DNA of 33,552 nt from JAKAQB01 sp027320105 (GTDB lineage: Bacteria; Actinomycetota; Acidimicrobiia; Acidimicrobiales; Palsa-688). Of the stretch, positions 26,011-33,441 are shown in pieces. The translations under genes and the position numbers were made by a program. The stretch's first letter is position 1; each line of letters starts with the position of its first letter. The notes below the pieces were generated by a model. It was not told the DNA's origin, did not search any database, and worked only from the letters and a program-made list of their open reading frames with translations. Location of the stretch: NCBI GenBank assembly GCA_027320105.1, contig DAHVMA010000039.1, positions 1-33,552 of the forward strand. The letters run 5' to 3'.

Positions 26011-27039
26011 TCAACTCCACCAGAGCGCTGTCGCGATCATGGCGTACAGCCCCACCAGCGCCACCCCCTCGATCCAGGTGTACTCCCCGTCGTAGGTCAC
26101 GACGGTCACGGCCGCCGTCGCGAGGGCCAGGGCCACCAGCAGCAGGGTGGGGAACACAAGGGTCAGCTGCCGTGGGCCGACGACGTTGCTGACGAGCACG
26201 AGCGCGGGTGTGAGGAGCAGGGCGATCTGCAGTGGGCTCGCCAGTGTCGTCGACACGGCGTAGGCCGGCTTGCCCCGGAGGGCGAAGCGGACCCCGACGG
26301 CGTTCTCGACGGCGTTGGAGGCGATGGCGACGATCACGAGCCCGGTGAACGTCGGGCGGATCCCGAGGACCCGGATCGCGGGCGTGAGCGCGCCGACGAA
26401 CCAGTCCGAGACGACAGCGGCACTGCCGCTGGCGAGCAACAGGGCGCCCGCGGCGAGCGGGAGCGGCACGCCGGCGCGTGGCGGCGCCTCGAGCGCCAGG
26501 TCCCCCGGTTCCCGTCGCAACAGCCAGACGACCGACGAGGCGTAGATGACGAGCAGCACACCGGCGCACACGTCCGAGAGGACGCCCATGTGGCCGGAGG
26601 CGAGCGGCTCGAGGTGGGCGGCGAGCGTGGGCACCAGTAGGGCGGCCACGGCCACGAGGAGGAGCGCCGCGTAGTGCCGGGGCTCATCCGGATCGAAGCG
26701 CTGGGCGCCGTGGCGAATCCCGCCCGCTACGAACGCGAGGCCCAGCACGAGCAGGGCATTGCCGAGGATCGACCCGATCAGGGTCGCCCGGACGACGTCG
26801 TAGAGCCCTTGGCGCAGCGCGAAGATCCCGACCAGGAGCTCCGGGAGGTTGCCGAGCGTCGACTGCAGTATGCCGGTCGGCCCCGGCCCGACCCGCTCGC
26901 CGACGGCCTCGATCGACTCCCCGATCACGGCGGCCAGCGCGGCGAGCGCCAGCCCGGCTACGAAGAAGCGGACCACAGCGGAAGCGCCGCCCGCCTGCGT
27001 CGCGCCCGCCCCGGCGGTGAGCACGGCCGCTACCACCAT
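26011..27039 (-). CDS. CaCA-family cation/proton antiporter (CAX-like)
   Basis: The 342-aa membrane protein has two inverted alpha-repeats typical of Ca2+:cation antiporters: QSTLGNLPELLVGIFALRQG with IGSILGNALLVLGLAF, and VAIASNAVENAVGVRFALRG with TTLASPLQIALLLTPA; the N-x-x-E ion site is in both. About 11 hydrophobic helices with an acidic middle break are expected. I chose ATG 27039; a TTG at 27081 would lie upstream of a likely -10 box (TAGCGT, 27076-27071). The ion transported cannot be read from sequence. Confidence 0.87.
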   Translation of the reverse strand: MVVAAVLTAGAGATQAGGASAVVRFFVAGLALAALAAVIGESIEAVGERVGPGPTGILQSTLGNLPELLVGIFALRQGLYDVVRATLIGSILGNALLVLGLAFVAGGIRHGAQRFDPDEPRHYAALLLVAVAALLVPTLAAHLEPLASGHMGVLSDVCAGVLLVIYASSVVWLLRREPGDLALEAPPRAGVPLPLAAGALLLASGSAAVVSDWFVGALTPAIRVLGIRPTFTGLVIVAIASNAVENAVGVRFALRGKPAYAVSTTLASPLQIALLLTPALVLVSNVVGPRQLTLVFPTLLLVALALATAAVTVVTYDGEYTWIEGVALVGLYAMIATALWWS

Positions 27040-27178
27040 GCTCGTGCGAAGGGTCGGGCTCAGGGCGCCGACGCTACCCAATCCTCCGCCAGCGGCCCGC
27101 CCCCGGCCAGGTGGCAGGAGGGCGAGGGCGGGCCGGGCAGTGGAATCCCCCCGGCGCGAGCGGATGCGCCGAGGAGTG

Positions 27179-27202
27179 GTGCCGGGAGGGCGAGCCCGGC
27201 AC
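27179..27202. terminator. GC-rich hairpin downstream of the DUF952 gene
   Basis: Perfect 8-bp stem GTGCCGGG/CCCGGCAC with an 8-nt loop in the 254-bp gap between the DUF952 gene and the antiporter, both on the minus strand. No T tract follows. The rest of the gap shows only a doubtful 18-codon ORF (27250-27306, +). Confidence 0.35.
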
Positions 27203-27293
27203 GGCTCTCAGCCTGCCCGCCTGATCTGGGAGGGACCTGGGAGGAACTTATGAGTTCGCGAAGAACGACCGGCCGCAGCCGCGACGCCGCCGG

Positions 27294-27641
27294 TCAGCCC
27301 AGGTGACCGAGCTGGAGGGCGCCGTCACCGCCGCGACGCAGCGGCGTGGCGCGTAGGACTGCGGCCTTCGGGAGCGGGCCGTAGATGTGGGGGAAGCGCT
27401 CGCCATCGTCGGCCGCCTCGTAGCGCAGGGGTACGTCGAGGCGGTCAGGGTCGATCTCCAGGAGCACGACGTCTTCCCGCCCCCGGTACCACAGGTCCGC
27501 AACTCTGCTCACCTGCGTGGCCGTCGAGGCGTGCACGAAGCCGACCTCGTCCACGCTCCTGCCGATCGTCGACCCGCGGTACGACTCGGAGGGGTCGCTC
27601 CAGTCGGCCTCGAGGGCCAGGTGATAGATGGGCTCGCCCAC
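27294..27641 (-). CDS. DUF952 family protein
   Basis: The 115-aa protein matches the DUF952 pattern: IYHLALEADW at the start, RGSTIGRSVDEVGFVHAST, then VVLLEIDPDRLDVPLRYE and FPHIYGPLPKAAVL. The family is compact and of unknown biochemical function. The GTG at 27641 was chosen because AGGAAGGA lies seven bases upstream; longer readings would run through the tRNA-Cys gene. It is directly downstream of tRNA-Cys on the same strand and may share its transcript. Confidence 0.9.
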   Translation of the reverse strand: MGEPIYHLALEADWSDPSESYRGSTIGRSVDEVGFVHASTATQVSRVADLWYRGREDVVLLEIDPDRLDVPLRYEAADDGERFPHIYGPLPKAAVLRATPLRRGGDGALQLGHLG

Positions 27642-27662
27642 CGGGGAATCCTTCCTGGGGAC

Positions 27663-27737
27663 TGGAGGCGGCGCCCGGGATCGAACCGGGGTACAGGGAT
27701 TTGCAGTCCCTTGCCTAGACCACTCGGCCACGCCGCC
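27663..27737 (-). tRNA. tRNA-Cys (GCA), CCA encoded
   Basis: The minus strand folds as a full cloverleaf: acceptor GGCGGCG/CGCCGCC, anticodon stem AGGGA/TCCCT with loop CTGCAAA (anticodon GCA), T arm CCGGG-TTCGATC-CCGGG. Discriminator U is followed by an encoded CCA (27665-27663). Confidence 0.96.
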
Positions 27738-27797
27738 GCTCTGGCGTCGGCCGACTCTACCCGGCAGGCCCCACGGCAGCCACCGGCTCGGGCATGG

Positions 27798-27803
27798 GAT
27801 ACT
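27798..27803 (+). promoter_or_regulatory. -10 box for a leaderless transcript
   Basis: GATACT, preceded by TGG as in an extended -10, ends exactly six bases before the ATG at 27810. Confidence 0.45.
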
Positions 27804-27809
27804 GGGGGC

Positions 27810-28298
27810 ATGGTCAGAGCGGGCAGCGCGTCGCGCAAGCAGAAGCCGCAGCCGGAGCAGAACCCACCGCGCCCGCCGGCCAAGGGCACAGCGGCACGGG
27901 GGCGGATCGAGGCGCCCCGGAGGGAGGACGGCGACGCCGGCAAGGAAGGCCTGCGCCAGCGCATGGGGCAGCGGGTCATGAGGATCGGTTTCCTCCGCCG
28001 GCGGTACGTGAAGCGGGTCATCCGCTACCTCGACAAGTCCAAGAAGAAGGGCCGGCGCTTGCCTCCTGGGATGATGGAGATGCAGCGCTTCCTGGCGCAG
28101 ATCCCCAAGGAGGAGCGGGCGCAGCGCCTGGAGGAGGCCATCGTGGCCCAGCAGTCAGGCGACGAGTTCAACCGCGACCTGCGGCGCGCCGCCGCCAACC
28201 AGCAGCGCCGCAGCGGCAAGGGTGCCGGCGGCTACCGCCCCGGGGCGCCGCCGCGCTCCATCGCGCCCGGACCGCGCCCGTCGAAGAAGCCCCGCTGA
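27810..28298 (+). CDS. Basic hypothetical protein
   Basis: The 162-aa protein is strongly basic and mostly charged. A disordered Lys/Arg/Pro-rich N-terminus (~50 residues) leads to a conserved-looking helical middle (RQRMGQRVMRIGFLRRRYVKRVIRYLDKSKKKG), then a Lys/Glu-rich helical stretch and a Gly/Arg/Pro-rich tail. No transmembrane segment or known motif. Composition suggests nucleic-acid or ribosome binding; I do not recognise the family. The start follows a -10 box by six bases with no ribosome site. Confidence 0.78.
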   Translation: MVRAGSASRKQKPQPEQNPPRPPAKGTAARGRIEAPRREDGDAGKEGLRQRMGQRVMRIGFLRRRYVKRVIRYLDKSKKKGRRLPPGMMEMQRFLAQIPKEERAQRLEEAIVAQQSGDEFNRDLRRAAANQQRRSGKGAGGYRPGAPPRSIAPGPRPSKKPR

Positions 28299-28345
28299 TC
28301 GAGCGGCGGTGCCGGCGACGCCCTGGGGCGGCGAGGGTGGCTCTG

Positions 28346-28351
28346 TAGGAT
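28346..28351 (+). promoter_or_regulatory. -10 box for leaderless carbamoyltransferase transcript
   Basis: TAGGAT (TAnnAT) ends six bases before the GTG start at 28358. Confidence 0.5.
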
Positions 28352-28357
28352 CACCCG

Positions 28358-30031
28358 GTGCGCGCCATCCTCGGGATCAACTGCTTCAGCCATGACGCGT
28401 CGGCGGCCCTCCTCGTCGATGGCCGCCTGGTGGCCTTCGCCGAGGAGGAGCGCTTCAACCGGGAGGTGCACACCAAGCGCTTCCCCCACCAGGCGATCGG
28501 GTCGGTGCTGCGGCTCGCCGGGATCGACATCTCCCAGGTGGAGGCGGTCGCCTTCGCCTACCGACCGGGTCTGGACTTCCGCCGGGGTGCCGCCGACGCC
28601 GTGCGCCGTCGGGCGCCCAAGCGGCTGGCGGTGCAGGCCGTCGTCGACGCCCGGCTGGCGGTGAAGCAACGCCAGCTCCGGCGCACCTGGGGCTACACCG
28701 GCCCGCTCCACTACGTGGGACACCATCTCGCCCACGCCGCGTCGACGTTCTTCGCCAGCCCGTTCGAGGAGGCGGCGGTCCTCACCCTCGACCGGGGGGG
28801 CGACTTCCTGTCCACCAGCACCAACGTGGGCCGCGCCAACCACATCCAGGTGGAGCGCGAGATCCGCAACCCCGACTCGCTCGGCGAGGTGTACACCGCC
28901 CTGACCCGGTACCTCGGCTTCTTCGCCAACGACGAGGGCAAGGTGATGGGGCTGGCACCGTACGGCACCGCCAAGTACGCCGACGAGCTCCGGGACCTGG
29001 TGCGGCTCCGCCCGGACGGGACGTTCTCCGTCAACTTCGCCTGGTTCGGCTACCAGCTTGAGGGCCCGCCGATGTCGGCGGCGTTCGTGGAGCGCTACGG
29101 GCCGGCGAGGGTGCCGGAGTCGGAGATCACCGAGCGGGACAAGGACCTCGCATGGGCGCTCCAGGACGTCGTCGAGGAAGCGGGCGTGCACGTGGCGCGC
29201 CATCTGCGCCGGGCGTCGGGGTGTCGCCGGCTGTGCCTGTCCGGCGGGTTGGTCCTGAACTCGGTGATGAACACCCGGATCCTGCAGGAGGCCGGCTTCG
29301 ACGACGTCTTCATCCAGCCGGCCGCCGGCGATGCCGGCAACGCCCTCGGTGCCGCTCTCTGGGTCTGGCACGAGCACCTCGGCCAGCCCCGCTCCTGGGA
29401 GATGGCGCACGCGTTCCACGGCGAGGCGTGGAACGACGACGACTGCGAGACGGCGCTGCGGCGAGCCGGGGTCGGCTACGAGCGGGTCGGCGATCCGGCC
29501 GACGCCGCCGCCGCCCGCCTCGCCGACGGGAAGGTGGTCGGCTGGTTCCAGGGCAGGGCCGAAGCGGGGCCCCGGGCGCTCGGGGCCCGCTCGATCCTTG
29601 CCGACCCGCGACGGGCGGAGATGCGTGACATCGTCAACGAGCGGGTGAAGAGGCGGGAGTGGTTCCGGCCCTTCGCCCCGAGCGTGCTGCACGAACGGGG
29701 CGCCGAGTACTTCGAGCGGTACTGGCCGAGCCCGTTCATGCTGCTGGTGCTCCCCATCCGCGAGGACAAGCGCTCGGTCATCCCAGCCGTGGCGCACGTG
29801 GACGGCACCGGCCGGGTGCAGTCGGTCACCCGCGACACCAACCCGCTCTACCACCGCCTGATCGAACGCTTCGCCGGCCGGACCGGGGTCCCCGTCGTCC
29901 TCAACACCAGCTTCAACCTCCGGGGCGAGCCGATGGTGCACCGTCCGGGCGAGGCGGTCGCCGACTTCGAGCGTTCGGCGATGGACTCGCTGGTGATCGG
30001 GCCGTTCGTCGCCGACAAGCCCGCCGTCTGA
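28358..30031 (+). CDS. Carbamoyltransferase, NodU/CmcH/TobZ family
   Basis: The 557-aa protein has both family domains: an N-terminal Kae1-like O-carbamoyltransferase domain (ILGINCFSHDASAALL at the start, GHHLAHAAST with the metal-binding His residues near 122-126) and a C-terminal domain with GWFQGRAEAGPRALGARSIL, FRPFAPSVL and VVLNTSFNLRGEPMVH. Family members carbamoylate hydroxyls of sugars, antibiotics or Nod factors using carbamoyl phosphate and ATP. The usual LDGxGE motif reads LDRGGD here (Asp145-Arg-Gly-Gly-Asp149), an unusual change. No biosynthetic cluster surrounds it, so the acceptor is unknown. Start by the upstream -10 spacing and family alignment. Confidence 0.92.
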   Translation: MRAILGINCFSHDASAALLVDGRLVAFAEEERFNREVHTKRFPHQAIGSVLRLAGIDISQVEAVAFAYRPGLDFRRGAADAVRRRAPKRLAVQAVVDARLAVKQRQLRRTWGYTGPLHYVGHHLAHAASTFFASPFEEAAVLTLDRGGDFLSTSTNVGRANHIQVEREIRNPDSLGEVYTALTRYLGFFANDEGKVMGLAPYGTAKYADELRDLVRLRPDGTFSVNFAWFGYQLEGPPMSAAFVERYGPARVPESEITERDKDLAWALQDVVEEAGVHVARHLRRASGCRRLCLSGGLVLNSVMNTRILQEAGFDDVFIQPAAGDAGNALGAALWVWHEHLGQPRSWEMAHAFHGEAWNDDDCETALRRAGVGYERVGDPADAAAARLADGKVVGWFQGRAEAGPRALGARSILADPRRAEMRDIVNERVKRREWFRPFAPSVLHERGAEYFERYWPSPFMLLVLPIREDKRSVIPAVAHVDGTGRVQSVTRDTNPLYHRLIERFAGRTGVPVVLNTSFNLRGEPMVHRPGEAVADFERSAMDSLVIGPFVADKPAV

Positions 30032-30053
30032 TCGCCGGCCCCCGCCGGCGATC
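30030..30053. terminator. Bidirectional terminator-type hairpin
   Basis: Perfect 10-bp stem GATCGCCGGC/GCCGGCGATC with a CCCC loop occupies the 22-bp gap between the converging carbamoyltransferase and lgt genes. There is no T tract, common for high-GC actinobacterial terminators. Confidence 0.6.
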
Positions 30054-31004
30054 TCAGCCGGCCAGGTCGGGAGCGGCGGTCGCCGACCCCGATGGCGAAC
30101 CGGCGCTGCTGCCAGCGTGCGCAGGTGCGGCGGCGCCTGTTCCGGAGCCGTAGCGGCTCGGGTGCACGTCGAGGGGGGCGCCGGCCACGTCCTCGCCGGC
30201 GGGCGCCCGACCCCGGATGAGCAAGGCGAGCACCGAGCAGGTGAACACGACTATGCAGGTCCAGTCGTTGAGCCGCAGCCCGAGGTAGACGTGGGCGGGG
30301 TCGATCCGCATGTACTCCGTCCAGAACCGCACGAATGTGTACCCACCGGAGTAGATGGCGAAGGCGTAGCCGCGCCTGATCCTGAACCGGCGCATCGCCC
30401 ACAGCACGAGGGCGGCGACGAGGACATCGCCGATCATCTCGTAGAGGAACGTCGGCTGGTACACGCCGGGCGGGGCGTAGTGCGAGCCGGTGGTGGTGCC
30501 GATCAGGGCGTGGTCTATCTTCACACCCCACGGCAGGTTGGTCTTCCAGCCGTAGAGCTCCTGGTTGAAGTAGTTCCCGATCCGGCCGATCGCCTGGGCG
30601 AGGGGGAGGGCGGGGGCTACGCAGTCCATGAGCGGCGCCCACGGCAGGCGTAGGCGGTGGGCGGCGTACAGGCCGCCGGCCACCCCCAGGAGGACCCCAC
30701 CCCAGATGCCGAGGCCACCGTCCCAGACGGCGAAGGCCTTCCACCAGTGCCCCTGGGTGTCGACGTTCCAGCTCGTGCAGAGGCTGTAGACCCGGGCACC
30801 TACGAGGCCGGCAGGGACCGCCCACACGGCGAGCGACGAGAACACCCCGCTGCGGCCGCCGATGCGGGTCCACTGGCGCTGCGCCATCCACACGGCGACG
30901 ATCACGCCCAACGCGATCATGAGCCCGTAGAAGTGCAAGCGGATCGGGCCGATGCTCACCCCGTTGATGGGGGGGCTCGGGATGTAGGCGAGGAAAGCAC
31001 CCAT
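30054..31004 (-). CDS. lgt: Prolipoprotein diacylglyceryl transferase
   Basis: The 316-aa inner-membrane enzyme transfers diacylglycerol from phosphatidylglycerol to the lipobox Cys of prolipoproteins. The Lgt signature GRIGNYFNQELYG is intact, with RLHFYGLMIALG near the N-terminus, DGGLGIWGGVLLG, and YQPTFLYEM. About seven TM helices are followed by a Gly/Ala/Ser-rich tail of ~45 residues. A minus-strand TAGGAT (31019-31014) ends nine bases before the ATG. Confidence 0.96.
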   Translation of the reverse strand: MGAFLAYIPSPPINGVSIGPIRLHFYGLMIALGVIVAVWMAQRQWTRIGGRSGVFSSLAVWAVPAGLVGARVYSLCTSWNVDTQGHWWKAFAVWDGGLGIWGGVLLGVAGGLYAAHRLRLPWAPLMDCVAPALPLAQAIGRIGNYFNQELYGWKTNLPWGVKIDHALIGTTTGSHYAPPGVYQPTFLYEMIGDVLVAALVLWAMRRFRIRRGYAFAIYSGGYTFVRFWTEYMRIDPAHVYLGLRLNDWTCIVVFTCSVLALLIRGRAPAGEDVAGAPLDVHPSRYGSGTGAAAPAHAGSSAGSPSGSATAAPDLAG

Positions 31005-31057
31005 CGCCCTGGGATCCTACGCCGAGCGGACACCGGGGCGGGATCGGCTCCGGCGGG

Positions 31058-31063
31058 TACCGT
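31058..31063 (+). promoter_or_regulatory. -10 box upstream of the treZ unit
   Basis: TACCGT ends exactly six bases before the GTG at 31070, matching the leaderless spacing seen at other starts in this window. Confidence 0.45.
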
Positions 31064-31069
31064 CTCGGG

Positions 31070-31282
31070 GTGACCCCCGATGCCGCTCACGGCCCTGCCG
31101 TCAGGCGGGATCCGGCCGGCGAGCCTGTCCCCTCCGACTGGCCCGTTGCCGGCACCACCGGCGCCGTGTCCCTCTCACGGAAGCTGCTGACCCTCGTGGC
31201 CCCGGGATTGCCCGACTTGCACCCGGACAACCCCCGTCCCGCCGACGACGGCACCGAAGACCAGGAGCGGAAGACGCCATGA
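31070..31282 (+). CDS. Small hypothetical ORF coupled to treZ
   Basis: The 70-aa ORF starts at a GTG placed six bases after a -10 box, and its TGA overlaps the treZ ATG (ATGA). The peptide (SRKLLTLVAPGLPDLHPDN in the middle) matches nothing I know and is Pro/Asp-rich and probably disordered. Its existence is supported by spacing and coupling, not homology; it may serve mainly to deliver ribosomes to treZ. Confidence 0.5.
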   Translation: MTPDAAHGPAVRRDPAGEPVPSDWPVAGTTGAVSLSRKLLTLVAPGLPDLHPDNPRPADDGTEDQERKTP

Positions 31283-33129
31283 TCGAGCTGCGGGTATGGG
31301 CTCCGGGCCGGGAGCGCGTCGAGGCTGTGCTCGACGGTGCCAGCGCCGATCTCGAGCGGATCGCCGGCGGCTGGTGGTCGGCCGTTGTCGACGGGGGCCA
31401 CGGGACCCGCTACCGCTTCTCCCTCGACGGAGGGCCGCCCCGACCCGACCCGAGATCCCCCTCGCAACCGGAGGGGATCGACGGCCCCTCGGCCGTGGTG
31501 GACCACTGCCGCTTCGCCTGGACCGACGCCGGCTGGAAGGGCGGCCACCTGCCGTCGGCGGTGCTCTACGAGCTGCATGTCGGGACCTTCTCCTCTGCCG
31601 GCACCTTCGACGGCGCGATCGACCACCTCGACCACCTCGCCATCCTCGGCGTCGACGCCGTGGAGCTGCTCCCCGTTGCCGAGTGGGGAGGGGCGAGGGG
31701 CTGGGGCTACGACGGCGTCCTACCGTACGCGCCCCATCACGCCTACGGCGGGCCGGACGGCCTCCAGCGGTTCGTGGACGCGTGCCACGGCCGGGGGCTC
31801 GCCGTCGTCCTCGACGTCGTCTACAACCATCTCGGGCCGGCGGGGAACTACCTCGGCGAGTACGGGCCCTACTTCACGGAGAAGTACCGCACCCCATGGG
31901 GTGCGGCGGTCAACTACGACGGCGCCGGCAGCGACGAGGTGCGCCGCTTCGTGCTCGACAACCTCAGGCAGTGGTTCGTCGACTACCACGTCGACGGGTT
32001 GCGCCTCGACGCCGTCCACGCCATCCACGACGAGGGCGCCGTCCACATCCTCGAGGAGCTCGCCGCCCTCGCCGGCGAGGTGGCCACCGCCACCGGTCGC
32101 CAGCGGTGGATCATCGCCGAGAGCGACCTCAACGACCCCCGCCTGGTGCAGTCAGCCGAGGCGGGCGGCTATGGCCTCGACGCCACCTGGTCCGACGACT
32201 TCCACCACGCGCTGCACGCCCTGCTCACCGGGGAGAGGGACGGCTACTACGCCGATTTTGGGTCCGTGGCGCAGCTCGCACGTGCCCTCGAGGGCGTGTA
32301 CGTGCTCGGCCGGCACTACTCGCCGTTCCGCGGGCGGGCCCACGGCCCTGCGGTCGGGGCGCTGCCACGCTCGCTCTTCATCGGATACCTGCAGAACCAC
32401 GACCAGATCGGCAACCGGGCGCTCGGCGAGCGCACCGCCGCCCTCCTCCCTCCCGGCCTGCTGAGGGTCGGAGCCGCCCTCGTGCTCCTGGCTCCGTGGG
32501 TGCCGATGTTGTTCCAGGGCGAGGAGTGGGCCGCGTCCACCCCCTGGCAGTACTTCACCGACCACCGGGACCCAGCCCTCGGAAGGGCGGTGAGGGACGG
32601 GCGGCGGCGGGAGCTCGGGGCGTTGGGATGGAAGCCGGAGTCCGTTCCCGATCCCCAGGACCCGGCCACTTTCGAGCGGTCACGCCTCGACTGGTCGGAG
32701 CTCGGCGACCCGGTCCACGCCGGCGTCCTGGCGTGGCACCGGGCGCTCATCGCCCTGCGGCGCGCCCGCCCGAGCTCCGAGACCCCAACCCGGCCCACAC
32801 CCGCGTGGACTTCTCGGAGGGCGGCCGATGGCTCGTCTTGTGGCGTGGCGGCACCGCCGTCGCCGCCAACCTCGCTGCCGCCGCCCAGGCGCTGCCGGTC
32901 GCCGGCGCCGGCGCCGTCCTGCTCTGCTCCGCCCCGCAGGGAGCTCGCCGTGAGGGCGACACGGTGGTCGTGCCGGGGGAGGCGGTGGCGGTCGTGGGCC
33001 AGGCGGGGCTGGGCGTGGCCAGGCGTGGGGCTGGCCCGCGTGGGGAGTCGTTCGTGTGTGAGCCAGGAGCCTCGTCGCCAAGGCCGCGCCGCTCTCCGGG
33101 TGGCCGACCCGGGGTGCTGTGGTGCGTAG
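31279..33129 (+). CDS. treZ: Malto-oligosyltrehalose trehalohydrolase TreZ, frameshifted near the C-terminus
   Basis: The GH13 enzyme releases trehalose from maltooligosyltrehalose. An N-terminal FnIII/CBM48-like domain (RVWAPGRERVEAVL) precedes the barrel with VVLDVVYNHLGPAGNYLG, nucleophile Asp244 (DGLRLDAVHAI), Glu281 (IIAESDLND) and Asp375 (QNHDQIGNRA). All is normal to about residue 497 (LIALRRARP). Then the frame turns to a Pro/Arg/Trp-rich sequence unlike TreZ, while the true continuation (ELRDPNPAHTRVDFSEGGRW) is in another frame from 32772. One missing base in the C-rich stretch 32765-32771 explains it. The barrel is complete but the C-terminal beta-sandwich is lost as written; an assembly error is possible. 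Partner treY is not in the window. Confidence 0.88.
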   Translation: MIELRVWAPGRERVEAVLDGASADLERIAGGWWSAVVDGGHGTRYRFSLDGGPPRPDPRSPSQPEGIDGPSAVVDHCRFAWTDAGWKGGHLPSAVLYELHVGTFSSAGTFDGAIDHLDHLAILGVDAVELLPVAEWGGARGWGYDGVLPYAPHHAYGGPDGLQRFVDACHGRGLAVVLDVVYNHLGPAGNYLGEYGPYFTEKYRTPWGAAVNYDGAGSDEVRRFVLDNLRQWFVDYHVDGLRLDAVHAIHDEGAVHILEELAALAGEVATATGRQRWIIAESDLNDPRLVQSAEAGGYGLDATWSDDFHHALHALLTGERDGYYADFGSVAQLARALEGVYVLGRHYSPFRGRAHGPAVGALPRSLFIGYLQNHDQIGNRALGERTAALLPPGLLRVGAALVLLAPWVPMLFQGEEWAASTPWQYFTDHRDPALGRAVRDGRRRELGALGWKPESVPDPQDPATFERSRLDWSELGDPVHAGVLAWHRALIALRRARPSSETPTRPTPAWTSRRAADGSSCGVAAPPSPPTSLPPPRRCRSPAPAPSCSAPPRRELAVRATRWSCRGRRWRSWARRGWAWPGVGLARVGSRSCVSQEPRRQGRAALRVADPGCCGA

Positions 33130-33209
33130 GGCACCGCAGCGCCCGCACCACCCTGTCCGCTGTCGCCGGTGCCTGCCGCCACCCCCCTGTGCCTGGGTTC
33201 TGTGAGTGA
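32772..33209 (+). pseudogene. Out-of-frame C-terminal domain of TreZ
   Basis: This frame reads ELRDPNPAHTRVDFSEGG, WLVLWRGGTAVAANLA and GDTVVVPGEAVAVVG, a typical TreZ C-terminal beta domain. It should end near 33000, which would make a ~575-aa enzyme, but the frame stays open to a TGA at 33207. Either the original stop was lost as well, or the tail is a natural extension. Confidence 0.7.
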
Positions 33210-33242
33210 GAACTACACAGGGTGTGTCGTTATCGCTCACAG
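33200..33242. terminator. Long inverted repeat downstream of treZ
   Basis: Positions 33200-33219 pair with 33223-33242 around a GGG loop: 20 pairs with two mismatches and one G-T wobble (left arm begins CTGTGAGTGAG, right arm ends CGCTCACAG). TTT follows the right arm. It is less GC-rich than its surroundings. A treZ terminator is the simplest reading; a dimeric protein-binding site is the alternative. Apart from it, 33243-33329 holds nothing I can identify except a weak TAGCGT (33312-33317) before tRNA-Val. Confidence 0.55.
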
Positions 33243-33329
33243 TTTCGCCGAGCTCCGCGTCCGCCCTGCAGCTGGGCCGCTGGGCGGCTGAGGGGGCTGG
33301 GGCGATCGTGATAGCGTCGAGCGCCGCCG

Positions 33330-33403
33330 GGGCGTATAGCTCAGTCGGTTAGAGCGCATGCATGACGCGCATGAGGTCGGGGGTTCGATTCCCTCTACGC
33401 CCA
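33330..33403 (+). tRNA. tRNA-Val (GAC)
   Basis: Complete cloverleaf: acceptor GGGCGTA/TACGCCC, D arm GCTC/GAGC, anticodon stem CATGC/GCATG with loop ATGACGC (anticodon GAC), T arm GGGGG-TTCGATT-CCCTC, discriminator A. CC follows but a full CCA is not encoded. Confidence 0.95.
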
Positions 33404-33409
33404 CCGACC

Positions 33410-33441
33410 AAGAGGTCTTCACGTTTCACGTGGGGCCTCTT
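33410..33441 (+). terminator. Terminator-like hairpin after tRNA-Val
   Basis: AAGAGG...CCTCTT encloses an inner perfect stem CACGT-TTC-ACGTG, with imperfect pairing between. It lies seven bases after the tRNA and is followed by a T/C-rich stretch (CACATTTC). 33442-33552 contains no gene I can support. Confidence 0.6.

Noticed and set aside
27250..27306. 18-codon ORF with GGAGG upstream
   Set aside because: Good ribosome site but very short, low-complexity and overlapping the antisense 3' end of the DUF952 gene; not enough support.
33237..33422. Minus-strand ORF reading GVEGIEPPTSCASCMRS
   Set aside because: It is the antisense of tRNA-Val; this peptide is a well-known spurious annotation.
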